Shown piece by piece: positions 6,352 through 14,458 of a stretch of DNA of 33,256 bases (positions are counted from its first letter, which is position 1; every line of letters begins with the position of its first letter). The translations under genes were made by a program, and so were the position numbers. The notes beneath the pieces are model-generated. The model was not told the origin of the DNA, did no database searches, and saw only the letters and a program-made list of their open reading frames with translations. Origin of the DNA: Microcystis wesenbergii FACHB-1317 (GTDB lineage: Bacteria > Cyanobacteriota > Cyanobacteriia > Cyanobacteriales > Microcystaceae); the NCBI RefSeq assembly GCF_014696875.1, contig NZ_JACJQV010000074.1, forward strand, positions 1-33,256, read 5' to 3'.

Positions 6352-7785
6352 ATGTCTTTAAAGAATAAATTAATATCAAGCATTAAATGGAATTCTATTG
6401 GACAAATCTACTCTCAGTCCTTAGTTTTCATTACTTCTATAGTTCTTGCTCGTCTTCTGGCTCCATCAGACTTCGGTTTAATTGGTCTAGCAAACACAGT
6501 TACTCAATTTTTCGTCCTTTTCAATGATTTAGGAACTTCGGCTGCATTGATACAAAAAAAAGATGTTTCTGAAAATTTATTATATAGTGTATTTTGGTTA
6601 AATATTATTCTCGGAACTTTGTTGAGTATCAGTCTGTTTTTCACGGCTAATTTTTTCTCAAGTTTATACCTTGAACCCAGATTAATTCCCGTTATCAGAG
6701 TTTTATCAGTCTCCTTTATACTAGGTGGTTTATCCGTAATTCACCAAACAGTTTTAATTAAAGAAATTGATTTTGCAATTTTAAATAGAGTGACAATTAT
6801 TAGCTCTACGATGGGTGCAATAACTGGTATTATCATGGCAATATCGGGGTGGGGAGTATGGAGTTTGGTACTTCAATCATTGATCTCACAGATAACGAGA
6901 TTAATTCTTTTATGGACTCAAATTAATTGGAGACCAAAGCTAATCTTTAAATGGCATCAAATCCAGAGCATTTCTCATTATAGTTTTCATTTATTTGGCT
7001 ACAAGTTTATTGACTATTTTCATCTCAATGCCGACTATATTTTAATTGGAAGATTTCTCGGTTCTCAAGCATTAGGTTATTACTATCTTGCTTACCGTCT
7101 TATCAGCTTTATTGCGATGAACGTATCTAGTATTATTTCTAGTACCCTATTTCCTACCTTTTCTAAAATACAAGACGATGAAAAAAAGCTTAGAGATTAT
7201 TATCTCAAAGTTGTTAAATTTATTGCTTTTTTTACTGCTCCTTTGATGGCTGGATTCATGTTTCTTAGTAAACCAGTAGTTCTAACAGTTTTTGGAGAAA
7301 AGTGGTTACCAGTTGCTCTGCTGATCACGATTCTATCTCCCGTTGGTTTTTCCAAAACTATCGCTACTACTTTAGGATCTATATATCAATCAAAAGGGCG
7401 AACCGATTTGATGTTCTATTGGGGAACTATTATTAATCTAATAGTAGTCTTATTTTTAGTGATTGGTCTTCGGTGGGGAATTATTGGAGTGGCAACTGCC
7501 TACGCATTGACATTACCTCTAGCCTATCCTAGCTATAGAATCGCTTTTCAGTTAATTCATTTACCTATGAGAAATTTTCTGAAGACTTTATCGACACCAA
7601 TCCTCTGTAGTTTGGGGATGGTGAGTATAATGTTTGCCGTACAATCATTGTTACCTACAGAATTAGAACCCCGTAGTCTCTTAGGAATTTTGATCCTAGT
7701 GGGCATAGTCGCTTACTTCGGAATTAATTTCTTCCTGAATCGTCAGCAACTGAGCCAAGTTATCAGGTTGCTTAGAGGCATTTGA
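6352..7785 (+). CDS. Wzx-type lipid-linked oligosaccharide flippase (MOP superfamily, WzxC-like)
   Basis: This 477-residue polytopic membrane protein opens MSLKNKLISSIKWNSIGQIYSQSL, then VLARLLAPSDFGLIGLANTVTQFF and FNDLGTSAALIQK. These are the hallmarks of the WzxC/AmsL/ExoT branch of oligosaccharide flippases. About 12-14 hydrophobic segments can be counted, with LGYYYLAYRLISF and GEKWLPVALLITILSPVG in the C-terminal half. It would move the lipid-linked repeat unit from the cytoplasmic to the periplasmic face. It is the only flippase in the window and marks the cluster as Wzx/Wzy-dependent rather than ABC-transporter-dependent. Confidence 0.9.
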   Translation: MSLKNKLISSIKWNSIGQIYSQSLVFITSIVLARLLAPSDFGLIGLANTVTQFFVLFNDLGTSAALIQKKDVSENLLYSVFWLNIILGTLLSISLFFTANFFSSLYLEPRLIPVIRVLSVSFILGGLSVIHQTVLIKEIDFAILNRVTIISSTMGAITGIIMAISGWGVWSLVLQSLISQITRLILLWTQINWRPKLIFKWHQIQSISHYSFHLFGYKFIDYFHLNADYILIGRFLGSQALGYYYLAYRLISFIAMNVSSIISSTLFPTFSKIQDDEKKLRDYYLKVVKFIAFFTAPLMAGFMFLSKPVVLTVFGEKWLPVALLITILSPVGFSKTIATTLGSIYQSKGRTDLMFYWGTIINLIVVLFLVIGLRWGIIGVATAYALTLPLAYPSYRIAFQLIHLPMRNFLKTLSTPILCSLGMVSIMFAVQSLLPTELEPRSLLGILILVGIVAYFGINFFLNRQQLSQVIRLLRGI

Positions 7786-7819
7786 TTAATTCTCCATTTT
7801 CGTTTTAACCAAACAGAAT

Positions 7820-8995
7820 ATGCTATCTTTAGACAAATCAAAAATAACCGTCATCCATAGCTTCCCAGTCTGGCTACCACAGACGCAAACCTGGATGTAT
7901 AACCAAGTGCGTTATTTGCCTGATGAGGTAGAAAATCATATCGTCTGCGAGAGGACAGAAAATCTAGAGCAGTTTGGGCTGCCTAACATTCACTCTCTGG
8001 AGGATGCCCCGAAATGGCGCTATTTCTGGGATAAAGGCTTGCGAAAACTGCGGTTGCGCCGCCATCTGGGATGGCTGGTAGAAATCGCCCAACAGAAAGA
8101 GGCTACTATCCTCCACTCTCACTTTGGCATGACTGGCTGGGCAAATATTGAAGCCGCTAATCAGGCTCGACTCAAGCACGCAGTCACCTTTTATGGACTC
8201 GATGTTAATTACCTGCCCAATCAAGATACTCGCTGGCGCACTCGGTATCAGAAACTCTTTGCCCACGCCGATCTCATTCTCTGTGAAGGCTCCCATATGG
8301 CTAAGTGCATCGTCAAGCTAGGATGTCCTGCCCATAAGGTGAAAGTTCACCATCTCGGTGTCAGCGTAAAAGCGATCGCCTTTCAGCCCAGAGTGTGGAA
8401 CCCTCCTGAACCCCTGCGAGTCCTGATCTCTGCAACATTTACCGAAAAGAAAGGTATCCCCTACGCTCTTGAAGCTTTAGGTCAATTGCAGTATCAAGTC
8501 CCCCTGCAAATTACAATTATCGGTGATGCCAGGAATGTCCCTAGCAGTCAGGCAGAAAAACAGGCAATTCTGGCAACGATTGAAAAGTACAATCTCCAGT
8601 CAAAAGTCCGCTTACTGGGTTATCAACCCCATAAGGTTTTATTTGAAGAAGCTTACCAACACCATATCTTTCTCTCCCCCAGCATCACCGCTAGTCACGG
8701 CGATACCGAAGGTGGTGCTCCTGTTTCCCTGATCGAAATGGCTGCCACAGGAATGCCGCTCATTAGCACTACTCACTGTGACATTCCCGAAGTGATTCTC
8801 AATGGCATCACTGGCTTATTGGCAGAGGAGCGAGATGTCGCTGGACTGGTAGCTCATTTGCAACAGCTAGTCAATTATCCTGAACAGTGGTATGCTATGC
8901 TTCAGGCTGGGCGCAAACATATAGAAGCAGAATATGATGCCGAGAAACAGGGAGTAAGGTTGGCAGAACTTTATCTTAATATCAAATCCGGTTAA
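7820..8995 (+). CDS. GT4 family glycosyltransferase (WcaL/colanic-acid type)
   Basis: The 391-residue GT-B glycosyltransferase starts ITVIHSFPVWLPQTQTWMYNQVRYLP, typical of WcaL/AmsK-like enzymes. The acceptor half has ILHSHFGMTGW and VTFYGLDVNYLP. The donor half carries VLISATFTEKKGIPYALEAL, and HIFLSPSITASHGDTEGGAPVSLIEMAATGMPLISTTHCDIPEVI, which includes the E(x7)E-type nucleotide-sugar site. Its bases look more GC-rich than those of flanking genes. It also carries the only HIP1 octamer (8372-8379) I noticed between 2132 and 12898, which may indicate a different origin. Donor and linkage are unknown. Confidence 0.88.
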   Translation: MLSLDKSKITVIHSFPVWLPQTQTWMYNQVRYLPDEVENHIVCERTENLEQFGLPNIHSLEDAPKWRYFWDKGLRKLRLRRHLGWLVEIAQQKEATILHSHFGMTGWANIEAANQARLKHAVTFYGLDVNYLPNQDTRWRTRYQKLFAHADLILCEGSHMAKCIVKLGCPAHKVKVHHLGVSVKAIAFQPRVWNPPEPLRVLISATFTEKKGIPYALEALGQLQYQVPLQITIIGDARNVPSSQAEKQAILATIEKYNLQSKVRLLGYQPHKVLFEEAYQHHIFLSPSITASHGDTEGGAPVSLIEMAATGMPLISTTHCDIPEVILNGITGLLAEERDVAGLVAHLQQLVNYPEQWYAMLQAGRKHIEAEYDAEKQGVRLAELYLNIKSG

Positions 8996-9053
8996 TTGCT
9001 CAAACTAAAATTATGTCCTCTATGATTCATCATATAATGTTCCCGGTTCTCTG

Positions 9054-10442
9054 ATGATAAAAATGTTAACTCAAGAACGAGTATTAGCCGCCAAAAAAGT
9101 TCAGAATCTGAGCAACTACAGTGTTGTTCTCCTGTTTTTCGCCTTAGCAGTTTGGGTTGTGGTACCAATAGTTGGGATATTTCCATTACTTTTATCCGTC
9201 CAATTGAATTTATTAAAACCTGGCAAGAAAAGCAAAAGCGAGATATTTCTCAACAACCTATTATTAATCTTAGTTGTCTTCACAGTTAGTGTTTTCTTTT
9301 CTTCTGTTTCAGTTGGTTCAGTCAAGTTAGATCTTATAAGATATATCGGCAGCTATAAACAATTAGACCGCCTTACTCCTTTTGAAGCAGCAGAATCATA
9401 TGGTGCTGGATTTGAATTTATTATATATTTACTTGCCTATCCTGTTTATTACTTGACTAATGGAGCTGCTTATGCGTTTTTATTTAATCACGCGCTTATT
9501 ATTAATACATTAGTTGTCTTTGTAATTAGCAAAAGACTATCGGCAAAGTACTATCCAATTTTACTGATGCTAGTTTTCTCAACGCCAGCCTATTATTTTC
9601 AGATGCAGGTCATGAGACACGCCTTGTCTAATACTTTTTTAATGGCAGCTATTGCCACTATTGAATCATCTGGGATTTCTTTTTTTGTTTTCTCATTTCT
9701 TTCGGCTTTTTCTCATTTCTCAAACTTTATATATGTTGCTATTTTAGTTTTTTTGAGAATCATAACTAAACCCCAAATATCTTTCCTAAAAATCTTCAAT
9801 TTAAAAAACATAAAAATAAGGAAAAACAAAAAAACAAATAGGATGTTAGCTATATCTATTTTGGGATTGATTTTTATAGTTGCTCTACTAGGATTTTCCA
9901 TGGGAAAATCTTCTCTAAGTCCCATTATATCTTTTGTACAAGAGTTAGGATTCAGTGATATTGCCCGTAGTGTGGAAACAAGAAGTATCTATTATGAAAA
10001 ATATAATGAGGGTGGAGATCTGAGGAATATCTTTACAATATATTTGTTATTTATAGGGATTGGAGGATTGATATCTATCTTAGATAAACAAAATATATCA
10101 ACTCAAAAATTAGCATTAACTATTATTTTTTTAATCCAATTTATTGTTTATGTTTTTGTTGTAACTACGGGATTTGCTGGGAGAGCTTGTTATTTGTTAT
10201 TGTCGATGAACGGAATTTTTTATGCGCTTATAATAGAAAGTAAGCTAACAAAAATTAAGATTTTAAATGTTATGGTTTTTAGTTTTGTGGGATTGATATT
10301 TATGCATTATATTAGAAATTTCTTGATCCAGCTTGCCCAAGGATGGATCATGGGTGAAGAACACATATTTTTTGGCGGACAACCTTTACAAATGAATTTA
10401 TTTGACTACATTAAATTCTTTATTGATGCTACCCCGAATTAA
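9054..10442 (+). CDS. EpsG family polysaccharide polymerase-like membrane protein
   Basis: This 462-residue protein has many hydrophobic segments. The EpsG signature is seen in FQMQVMRHALSNTFLMAAIA (an RQ/RH..L..A block) and FSFLSAFSHFSNFIYVAIL (the second conserved His). EpsG proteins act as Wzy-like polymerases in exopolysaccharide synthesis. Codons 1 and 4 are both ATG; 9054 is used. The gene is very AT-rich, with long A/T runs around 9780-9840. A second, unrelated polymerase/ligase candidate lies at 15563, so one of the two may be a ligase or may serve another polymer. Confidence 0.8.
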   Translation: MIKMLTQERVLAAKKVQNLSNYSVVLLFFALAVWVVVPIVGIFPLLLSVQLNLLKPGKKSKSEIFLNNLLLILVVFTVSVFFSSVSVGSVKLDLIRYIGSYKQLDRLTPFEAAESYGAGFEFIIYLLAYPVYYLTNGAAYAFLFNHALIINTLVVFVISKRLSAKYYPILLMLVFSTPAYYFQMQVMRHALSNTFLMAAIATIESSGISFFVFSFLSAFSHFSNFIYVAILVFLRIITKPQISFLKIFNLKNIKIRKNKKTNRMLAISILGLIFIVALLGFSMGKSSLSPIISFVQELGFSDIARSVETRSIYYEKYNEGGDLRNIFTIYLLFIGIGGLISILDKQNISTQKLALTIIFLIQFIVYVFVVTTGFAGRACYLLLSMNGIFYALIIESKLTKIKILNVMVFSFVGLIFMHYIRNFLIQLAQGWIMGEEHIFFGGQPLQMNLFDYIKFFIDATPN

Positions 10443-10519
10443 TTGATTATATCAAACAAATGTAATCGAATTAAATCGGCATTGAGGTTAGAAATTTATT
10501 AGAATAGAGCAAATAAACG

Positions 10520-10525
10520 AGGAGG
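10520..10525 (+). promoter_or_regulatory. Perfect Shine-Dalgarno AGGAGG before a truncated GT2 gene
   Basis: AGGAGG sits 6 bases before ATG 10532. It is one of the best ribosome binding sites in the window, yet the reading frame it serves is only 51 codons long. Confidence 0.75.
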
Positions 10526-10531
10526 AAACCA

Positions 10532-10687
10532 ATGAACTCACCAGTCATATCGATTGTTATTCCGACGCTAAACAGGAGCGATTTGCTTCAGCAAGCTTTA
10601 AACTCACTGCAAAAACAAACTTTTAAAGATTGGGAAGCATTAGTAGTTGACGATAGCTCTGAAGATGACACCAAAGCAAAAATTTAA
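10532..10687 (+). pseudogene. Truncated GT2 glycosyltransferase (51 residues)
   Basis: The frame reads MNSPVISIVIPTLNRSDLL, then LNSLQKQTFKDWEALVVDDSS, and stops with TAA at 10685-10687. This is the first beta-alpha-beta unit of a GT2 (GT-A) enzyme, including the VVDDSS nucleotide-binding aspartates. A full enzyme needs a further 200 or more residues with the DXD and catalytic Asp. No continuation was found downstream in any frame before the next gene at 10708. It is a deletion remnant that still has a strong ribosome binding site, so a short peptide may be made. It may now act only as a translated leader for the next GT4 gene. Confidence 0.8.
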
Positions 10688-10707
10688 CAAATGAGGTTCA
10701 AATACCA

Positions 10708-11964
10708 ATGAAAATTTTACATCTCAGTACCGCTGATGTTGGTGGCGGAGCTTACCGAGGAAGCTACTGGCTTCATCAAGGACTTCTCGAAGCAGGCGTT
10801 GACTCAGTTATGTTAGTAGGGAAAAAAGAAAGTGATGACTTTTCTGTCATTGGGCCAGAAACAAAATTACAAAAAGGATTAAACCAACTCAAACCGACGC
10901 TAGATCAAATTCCCTTGCTTTTTTATAAAAATAGGTCTTCTATTCTATTCTCTCCATCATGGATACCCAGTGAAATTCCTCATATAATTAAGAAAATTAA
11001 CCCAGATATTATAAACTTACATTGGATTTGCGGTGGCTTTTTACAAATAGAGAGCTTGGCTAAATTTAATAATATACCAATTGTGTGGACAGTACGAGAT
11101 ATGTGGCCGTTCACCGGAGGCTGCCACTATTCTGGAAATTGCACAAAATATAACAATAGCTGTGGAAGTTGTCCATGTCTAAGCTCTAATAAAGAAAACG
11201 ATCTTTCGAGGAAAATTTGGAAACGTAAAGGAAAAGCATGGCAAAATTTGAACCTGACAATTGCTGGTATTAGTCATTGGGTGGCGGATTGCGCAAGACA
11301 AAGTAGCCTTTTTAGAAATAAAAGAATTGAAGTAATTCCTAATGCTCTAAATGAATCACAATACAAACCTATTTCCAAAAATATTGCCAGAGAAATACTG
11401 AATCTGCCTCAGAAACAGAAGATTATTCTTTTCGGTGCTATGAAATCTACTGAGGATGAGAGAAAAGGCTTTCAATATCTAATACCAGCTTTGAAAAAGC
11501 TATCTGCTAACGGCTTCGGTAAAACTACAGAATTAGTCATATTTGGAGCTTCCAAACCCCAAAAGCCACTAGATTTAGGAATGAAAGCTCATTACCTGGG
11601 AAGATTATCTGACGATTCCACTCTTGCCTTGATTTATAGCTCTGCTGATGTTATGGTTGTCCCTTCGGTTCAGGAAGCATTTGGTAAGACTGCTATGGAG
11701 TCTCTAGCCTGTGGAAATCCAGTCGTTTCTTTTGATTCAACAGGTCTAAAAGATATCGTAGAACATCAAAAAAACGGCTACCGCGCCCAATGTTTTAGTT
11801 CCGATGACTTAGCAAATGGAATTGCTTGGGTTCTACAAGATGAGGAACGCTGGCAAAAATTATCACAACGGGCAAGAGAAAAAGTAGAACAAGAGTTTAC
11901 TCTTGAAATTCAAGCATCTAAGTATTTGAAGTTGTATAATGAAATTTTGGAACCTTCCAAGTAA
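10708..11964 (+). CDS. GT4 family glycosyltransferase (WcaC-like, Cys-rich insert)
   Basis: The 418-residue GT-B enzyme starts MKILHLSTADVGGGAYRGSYW. The acceptor half has PDIINLHWICGGF and VWTVRDMWPFTGGCHYSGNC, followed by a cysteine cluster (CHYSGNC...SCGSCPC) characteristic of this subfamily and probably structural. The C-terminal half has IILFGAMKSTEDERKGF, VMVVPSVQEAFGKTAMESLACGNPVVSFD with the GT4 E(x7)E site, and GLKDIVEHQKNGYRA. Length and motifs are complete. It begins 20 bases after the truncated GT2 frame. Donor and acceptor are unknown. Confidence 0.9.
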   Translation: MKILHLSTADVGGGAYRGSYWLHQGLLEAGVDSVMLVGKKESDDFSVIGPETKLQKGLNQLKPTLDQIPLLFYKNRSSILFSPSWIPSEIPHIIKKINPDIINLHWICGGFLQIESLAKFNNIPIVWTVRDMWPFTGGCHYSGNCTKYNNSCGSCPCLSSNKENDLSRKIWKRKGKAWQNLNLTIAGISHWVADCARQSSLFRNKRIEVIPNALNESQYKPISKNIAREILNLPQKQKIILFGAMKSTEDERKGFQYLIPALKKLSANGFGKTTELVIFGASKPQKPLDLGMKAHYLGRLSDDSTLALIYSSADVMVVPSVQEAFGKTAMESLACGNPVVSFDSTGLKDIVEHQKNGYRAQCFSSDDLANGIAWVLQDEERWQKLSQRAREKVEQEFTLEIQASKYLKLYNEILEPSK

Positions 11965-11982
11965 ACTTGAACAGTCTTAGCC

Positions 11983-12708
11983 ATGCTCAAAAAAACGATT
12001 AAGAAACTCTCCAGAAGTTTAGGAATTGATCTAAAAAAATACAATGTCCAAACATCCGAAGCGGCGAAAATGCAGCGCTTGTTAGCCTATCACAATATTG
12101 ACTTAGTATTCGATGTTGGCGCTAACATTGGGCAATATGCTAAATTACTGCGAGAGTTAGGCTATTCAGGGAGGATAGTTTCCTTTGAACCGCTGTCAAG
12201 TGCTTACTCTCAGTTAAAAGCTGTCAGTGAAAAAGACCCGCTCTGGGAAATTGCTCCCCAAGCTGCCATCGGCAACCAAGAAGGTGAAATTACCATCAAT
12301 ATTGCTGGTAATAGTTATAGTAGTTCAGCCTTGCCAATGCTGGATGCTCACTTAGAATCTGCCCCCGAATCAGCTTACTCTGGATCAGAAACAGTAAAAT
12401 TGAGCAGGCTAGATACCCTTGCCAAGGACTATATCAAAAGCGAAACTAAATCCATTTTTCTCAAAATAGATGTGCAAGGATTGGAAAAACAAGTGCTAGA
12501 AGGGGCAACAGCAATTTTGCCATCAATCAAAGGCATTAAGCTTGAATTATCTTTAGTCCCTCTCTACAAAGGTCAAGTCCTGTTTAAGGAAATGATTGAT
12601 ATCATAGAAAAATTGGGTTACGAACTGTACGGTATTGAACCAGGGTTTACTGCCGAAAAAACTGGGAGGATGTTGCAGATGGATGGCATTTTCTTTAAAC
12701 CAGATTAA
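11983..12708 (+). CDS. FkbM family SAM-dependent methyltransferase
   Basis: This 241-residue protein has FDVGANIGQYAKLLRELGYSG (43-63), SFEPLSSAY as the acidic motif, the VKLSRLDTLAKDY segment typical of FkbM proteins, and IFLKIDVQGLEKQVLEGA. FkbM enzymes O-methylate sugars or related hydroxyls. The gene starts 18 bases after the GT4 gene and probably shares its transcript. A perfect 11-bp inverted repeat overlaps the stop codon and may end this transcription unit. Confidence 0.92.
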   Translation: MLKKTIKKLSRSLGIDLKKYNVQTSEAAKMQRLLAYHNIDLVFDVGANIGQYAKLLRELGYSGRIVSFEPLSSAYSQLKAVSEKDPLWEIAPQAAIGNQEGEITINIAGNSYSSSALPMLDAHLESAPESAYSGSETVKLSRLDTLAKDYIKSETKSIFLKIDVQGLEKQVLEGATAILPSIKGIKLELSLVPLYKGQVLFKEMIDIIEKLGYELYGIEPGFTAEKTGRMLQMDGIFFKPD

Positions 12709-12722
12709 ATTTTTAATCTGGT
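12699..12722. terminator. Hairpin overlapping the FkbM stop codon
   Basis: ACCAGATTAAA and its exact complement TTTAATCTGGT are separated by TT (12710-12711). The stem contains the TAA at 12706-12708. The stem is AT-rich and no clear U-run follows on the + strand, so this is a candidate 3'-end structure, not a textbook intrinsic terminator. Confidence 0.45.
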
Positions 12723-12898
12723 AAAACATGAGTAAAGTTATTTGTTGATGTCCTTTCTCAAATAGTGCTACAGTATGTACACAATGCGTACACAACGAGA
12801 GAGACATCTCCAAAAATCTATACCCTAGTCCTAGCAATGGTATTCCTACTTGGTAATGGGATTTCTTATCCTTTTAGCTAAACAGCAACATTACTCCT

Positions 12899-13291
12899 AT
12901 GAAATTAGCCTCCATCCCAACAAAACAGTACATCGAGCAACGAGAAGAAGAATATTGGATCGAAGGAACTCGTATCTCCCTTGATTCAGTTGTCTATTCT
13001 TTCTTGAACGGAGAATCGCCCGAAAGCATTGCCCAAAATTTCCCACTCCTTTCCCTCGAACAGGTTTATGGCGCGATCGCTTTCTATCTGGCCAATCGAG
13101 AGCTTGTCAATGCCTATCTGAAAAAGGGTGAAGCCGAGTTTCAGCAACTACAACAGTCTTGTAGAGAAAAGAGTCCTTTGCTGTACCAAAAATTGAAGGC
13201 GGCTCAAGCCTATAATATGTGCTTAAAAAACTCTAATTTCCTAGAAGAAGGCTATAATTACCATAACATTTTGCCCCCATCTCAATTCTAG
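12899..13291 (+). CDS. DUF433 family protein (VapB45-like antitoxin fold), orphan
   Basis: The 130-residue protein reads YIEQREEEYWIEGTRISLDSVVYSFLNGESPESIAQNFPLLSLEQVYGAIAFYLANRELVNAYL, a typical DUF433 winged-helix domain. The family usually pairs with a DUF5615 PIN-like toxin just downstream. No such gene is present here, because the next gene is a Uma2 protein. The last 25 residues (YNMCLKNSNFLEEGYNYHN and on) extend beyond the usual end after a KLKAAQ motif. This could be out-of-frame readthrough after a small deletion that also removed the partner. Antitoxin function is known for relatives and inferred here. A HIP1 site lies at 13073-13080. Confidence 0.8.
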   Translation: MKLASIPTKQYIEQREEEYWIEGTRISLDSVVYSFLNGESPESIAQNFPLLSLEQVYGAIAFYLANRELVNAYLKKGEAEFQQLQQSCREKSPLLYQKLKAAQAYNMCLKNSNFLEEGYNYHNILPPSQF

Positions 13292-13301
13292 CCCCTAGAT
13301 A

Positions 13302-13324
13302 TTTTCCCCTAGCATTGGGGAAAA
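13302..13324. terminator. Perfect 8-bp hairpin between DUF433 and Uma2 genes
   Basis: TTTTCCCC-TAGCATT-GGGGAAAA lies 10 bases after the DUF433 stop. The stem has four GC pairs at its loop end. It lacks a long T-run on the + strand, so it may be a weak terminator or an RNA-stability structure. Confidence 0.4.
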
Positions 13325-13357
13325 AGCTCCTTAAGTCTCATCACCAGCGTGACTCCG

Positions 13358-14095
13358 ATGACTTCAACTATTGCCCCTTCTCGACTTTCACTGCCCACCC
13401 AAGATGAATTGCCCTGCGATGACGGCGTTCCTATGGAAACCCAACGACATAAACTCCAGATGGATATACTCATAGATGCCTTGTTACCCTGGTTAGCTGC
13501 TAGGGAAGATGGCTATGTAGGCGGCAATATGTTCGTTTATTTCAGTGCCGCACAGTTAAAAAACGAGGAATTTCGCGGTCCCGATTTCTTTGCTGTCCTG
13601 GGGGTTCCCAAAGCGGAAAGAAAAAGTTGGGTGGTTTGGCAAGAGGGGAAAGCTCCCGATGTGGTTATCGAACTCCTTTCTGAAAGTACCGCTCAACAGG
13701 ATAAAACTGAAAAGAAAGCCATCTATCAAGACCGTTTGCGAGTGCCAGAATATTTCTGGTACGATCCCTTCAATCCTGAAGACTGGGCAGGTTTTATCCT
13801 CAGAGACGGCAACTACGAGCCATTATCTCTAGAGGAGGGAGAAAGATTTTTCAGTCAAAGGCTAGGGTTAACTTTGGTACGCTGGCAAGGGCAGTATAAA
13901 GGAGTCGAGGCAGTTTGGCTGCGTTGGGCGACTTTTGCTGGCGATTTACTGCCCACGGAGTCAGAGCTAACTGAACAGGAAAGAATGCGGGCCCAACAGG
14001 AAAGAATGCGGGCCCAACAGGAAAAAATGCGGGCTGAGGATTTAGAAGCATTGCTTCAACGCTATCGAGAGCGTTTTGGAGATTTGCCAGAATAA
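13358..14095 (+). CDS. Uma2 family (DUF820) endonuclease-like protein with short heptad tail
   Basis: With the ATG at 13358 the product is 245 residues; a GTG at 13349 is an in-frame alternative. It opens with PTQDELPCDDGVPMETQRHKLQM, a common Uma2 N-terminal signature. Then come GNMFVYFS, RGPDFFAVLGV (acidic nuclease residue), PDVVIELLSEST (ELLS motif Glu), KKAIYQDRLRVPEYFWYDP and WLRWATFAGDLLPT. The tail has three QERMRAQ-type heptads encoded by 21-bp repeats, then LEALLQRYRERFGDLP. It is complete by family standards. Its position inside the polysaccharide cluster, beside an orphan DUF433 gene, suggests an inserted island. Confidence 0.88.
   Translation: MTSTIAPSRLSLPTQDELPCDDGVPMETQRHKLQMDILIDALLPWLAAREDGYVGGNMFVYFSAAQLKNEEFRGPDFFAVLGVPKAERKSWVVWQEGKAPDVVIELLSESTAQQDKTEKKAIYQDRLRVPEYFWYDPFNPEDWAGFILRDGNYEPLSLEEGERFFSQRLGLTLVRWQGQYKGVEAVWLRWATFAGDLLPTESELTEQERMRAQQERMRAQQEKMRAEDLEALLQRYRERFGDLPE
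13976..14038 (+). repeat. 21-bp tandem repeat, 3 copies, in second Uma2 gene
   Basis: Three consecutive units of the form CAGGAAAGAATGCGGGCCCA plus A encode QERMRAQ, QERMRAQ and QEKMRAE. This is the same architecture as the 11-copy array at 860-1090, with a different unit sequence, so the tails expanded independently. Confidence 0.85.
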
Positions 14096-14458
14096 ATCTG
14101 GATGTTGACCAGCTAAAGTACAATAACTCTCCAGAAAGCTAATAGGATAGGAATATCAAGCATGGACGACCAATAACCTTAGAGAAATCTTGTTCACTTT
14201 CCGGTATTAGCTGATTAAAATTTTTCTTTACAAGAAGTTGATCATCAAGTAAGATGTAGCCAATATGCTTATTGAATCCGGTCTTGAACTGGTTGGTTAA
14301 TTGAATTGCCCATTATGGGTGACAGGCTGCCGCAGCAGTATTTTGTCAAGATTTAATAGGGAACAACCAGCTAGTAATAGTTTGATCAAGGATGCCAGTT
14401 CCGAGTTGGCTTTGACGACAAAACATGACAGTAAATATTAGTAGTGTAAAGGTTGACA
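14096..14458. other. Intergenic stretch with one 37-bp direct repeat copy
   Basis: No convincing gene is seen on either strand. It carries the first copy (14274-14310) of a 37-bp sequence that recurs at 15405-15441. In one frame that copy reads MLIESGLELVG and a stop, which could be the tail of a lost gene. Confidence 0.5.
14274..14310 (+). repeat. 37-bp direct repeat, copy 1
   Basis: The segment beginning GAATCCGGTCTTGAACTGG matches 15405-15441 at 34 of 37 positions. The two copies bracket the methyltransferase gene 14459-15391. Confidence 0.8.

Noticed and set aside
7964-8296. 110-residue reverse frame inside the GT4 gene
   Set aside because: Shadow of a clear glycosyltransferase; no independent features.
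12770-12800. TGTACACAA and GTACACAA close direct repeat before the DUF433 gene, considered as an operator
   Set aside because: Only two short copies, no identifiable promoter in register, and too short to separate from chance.
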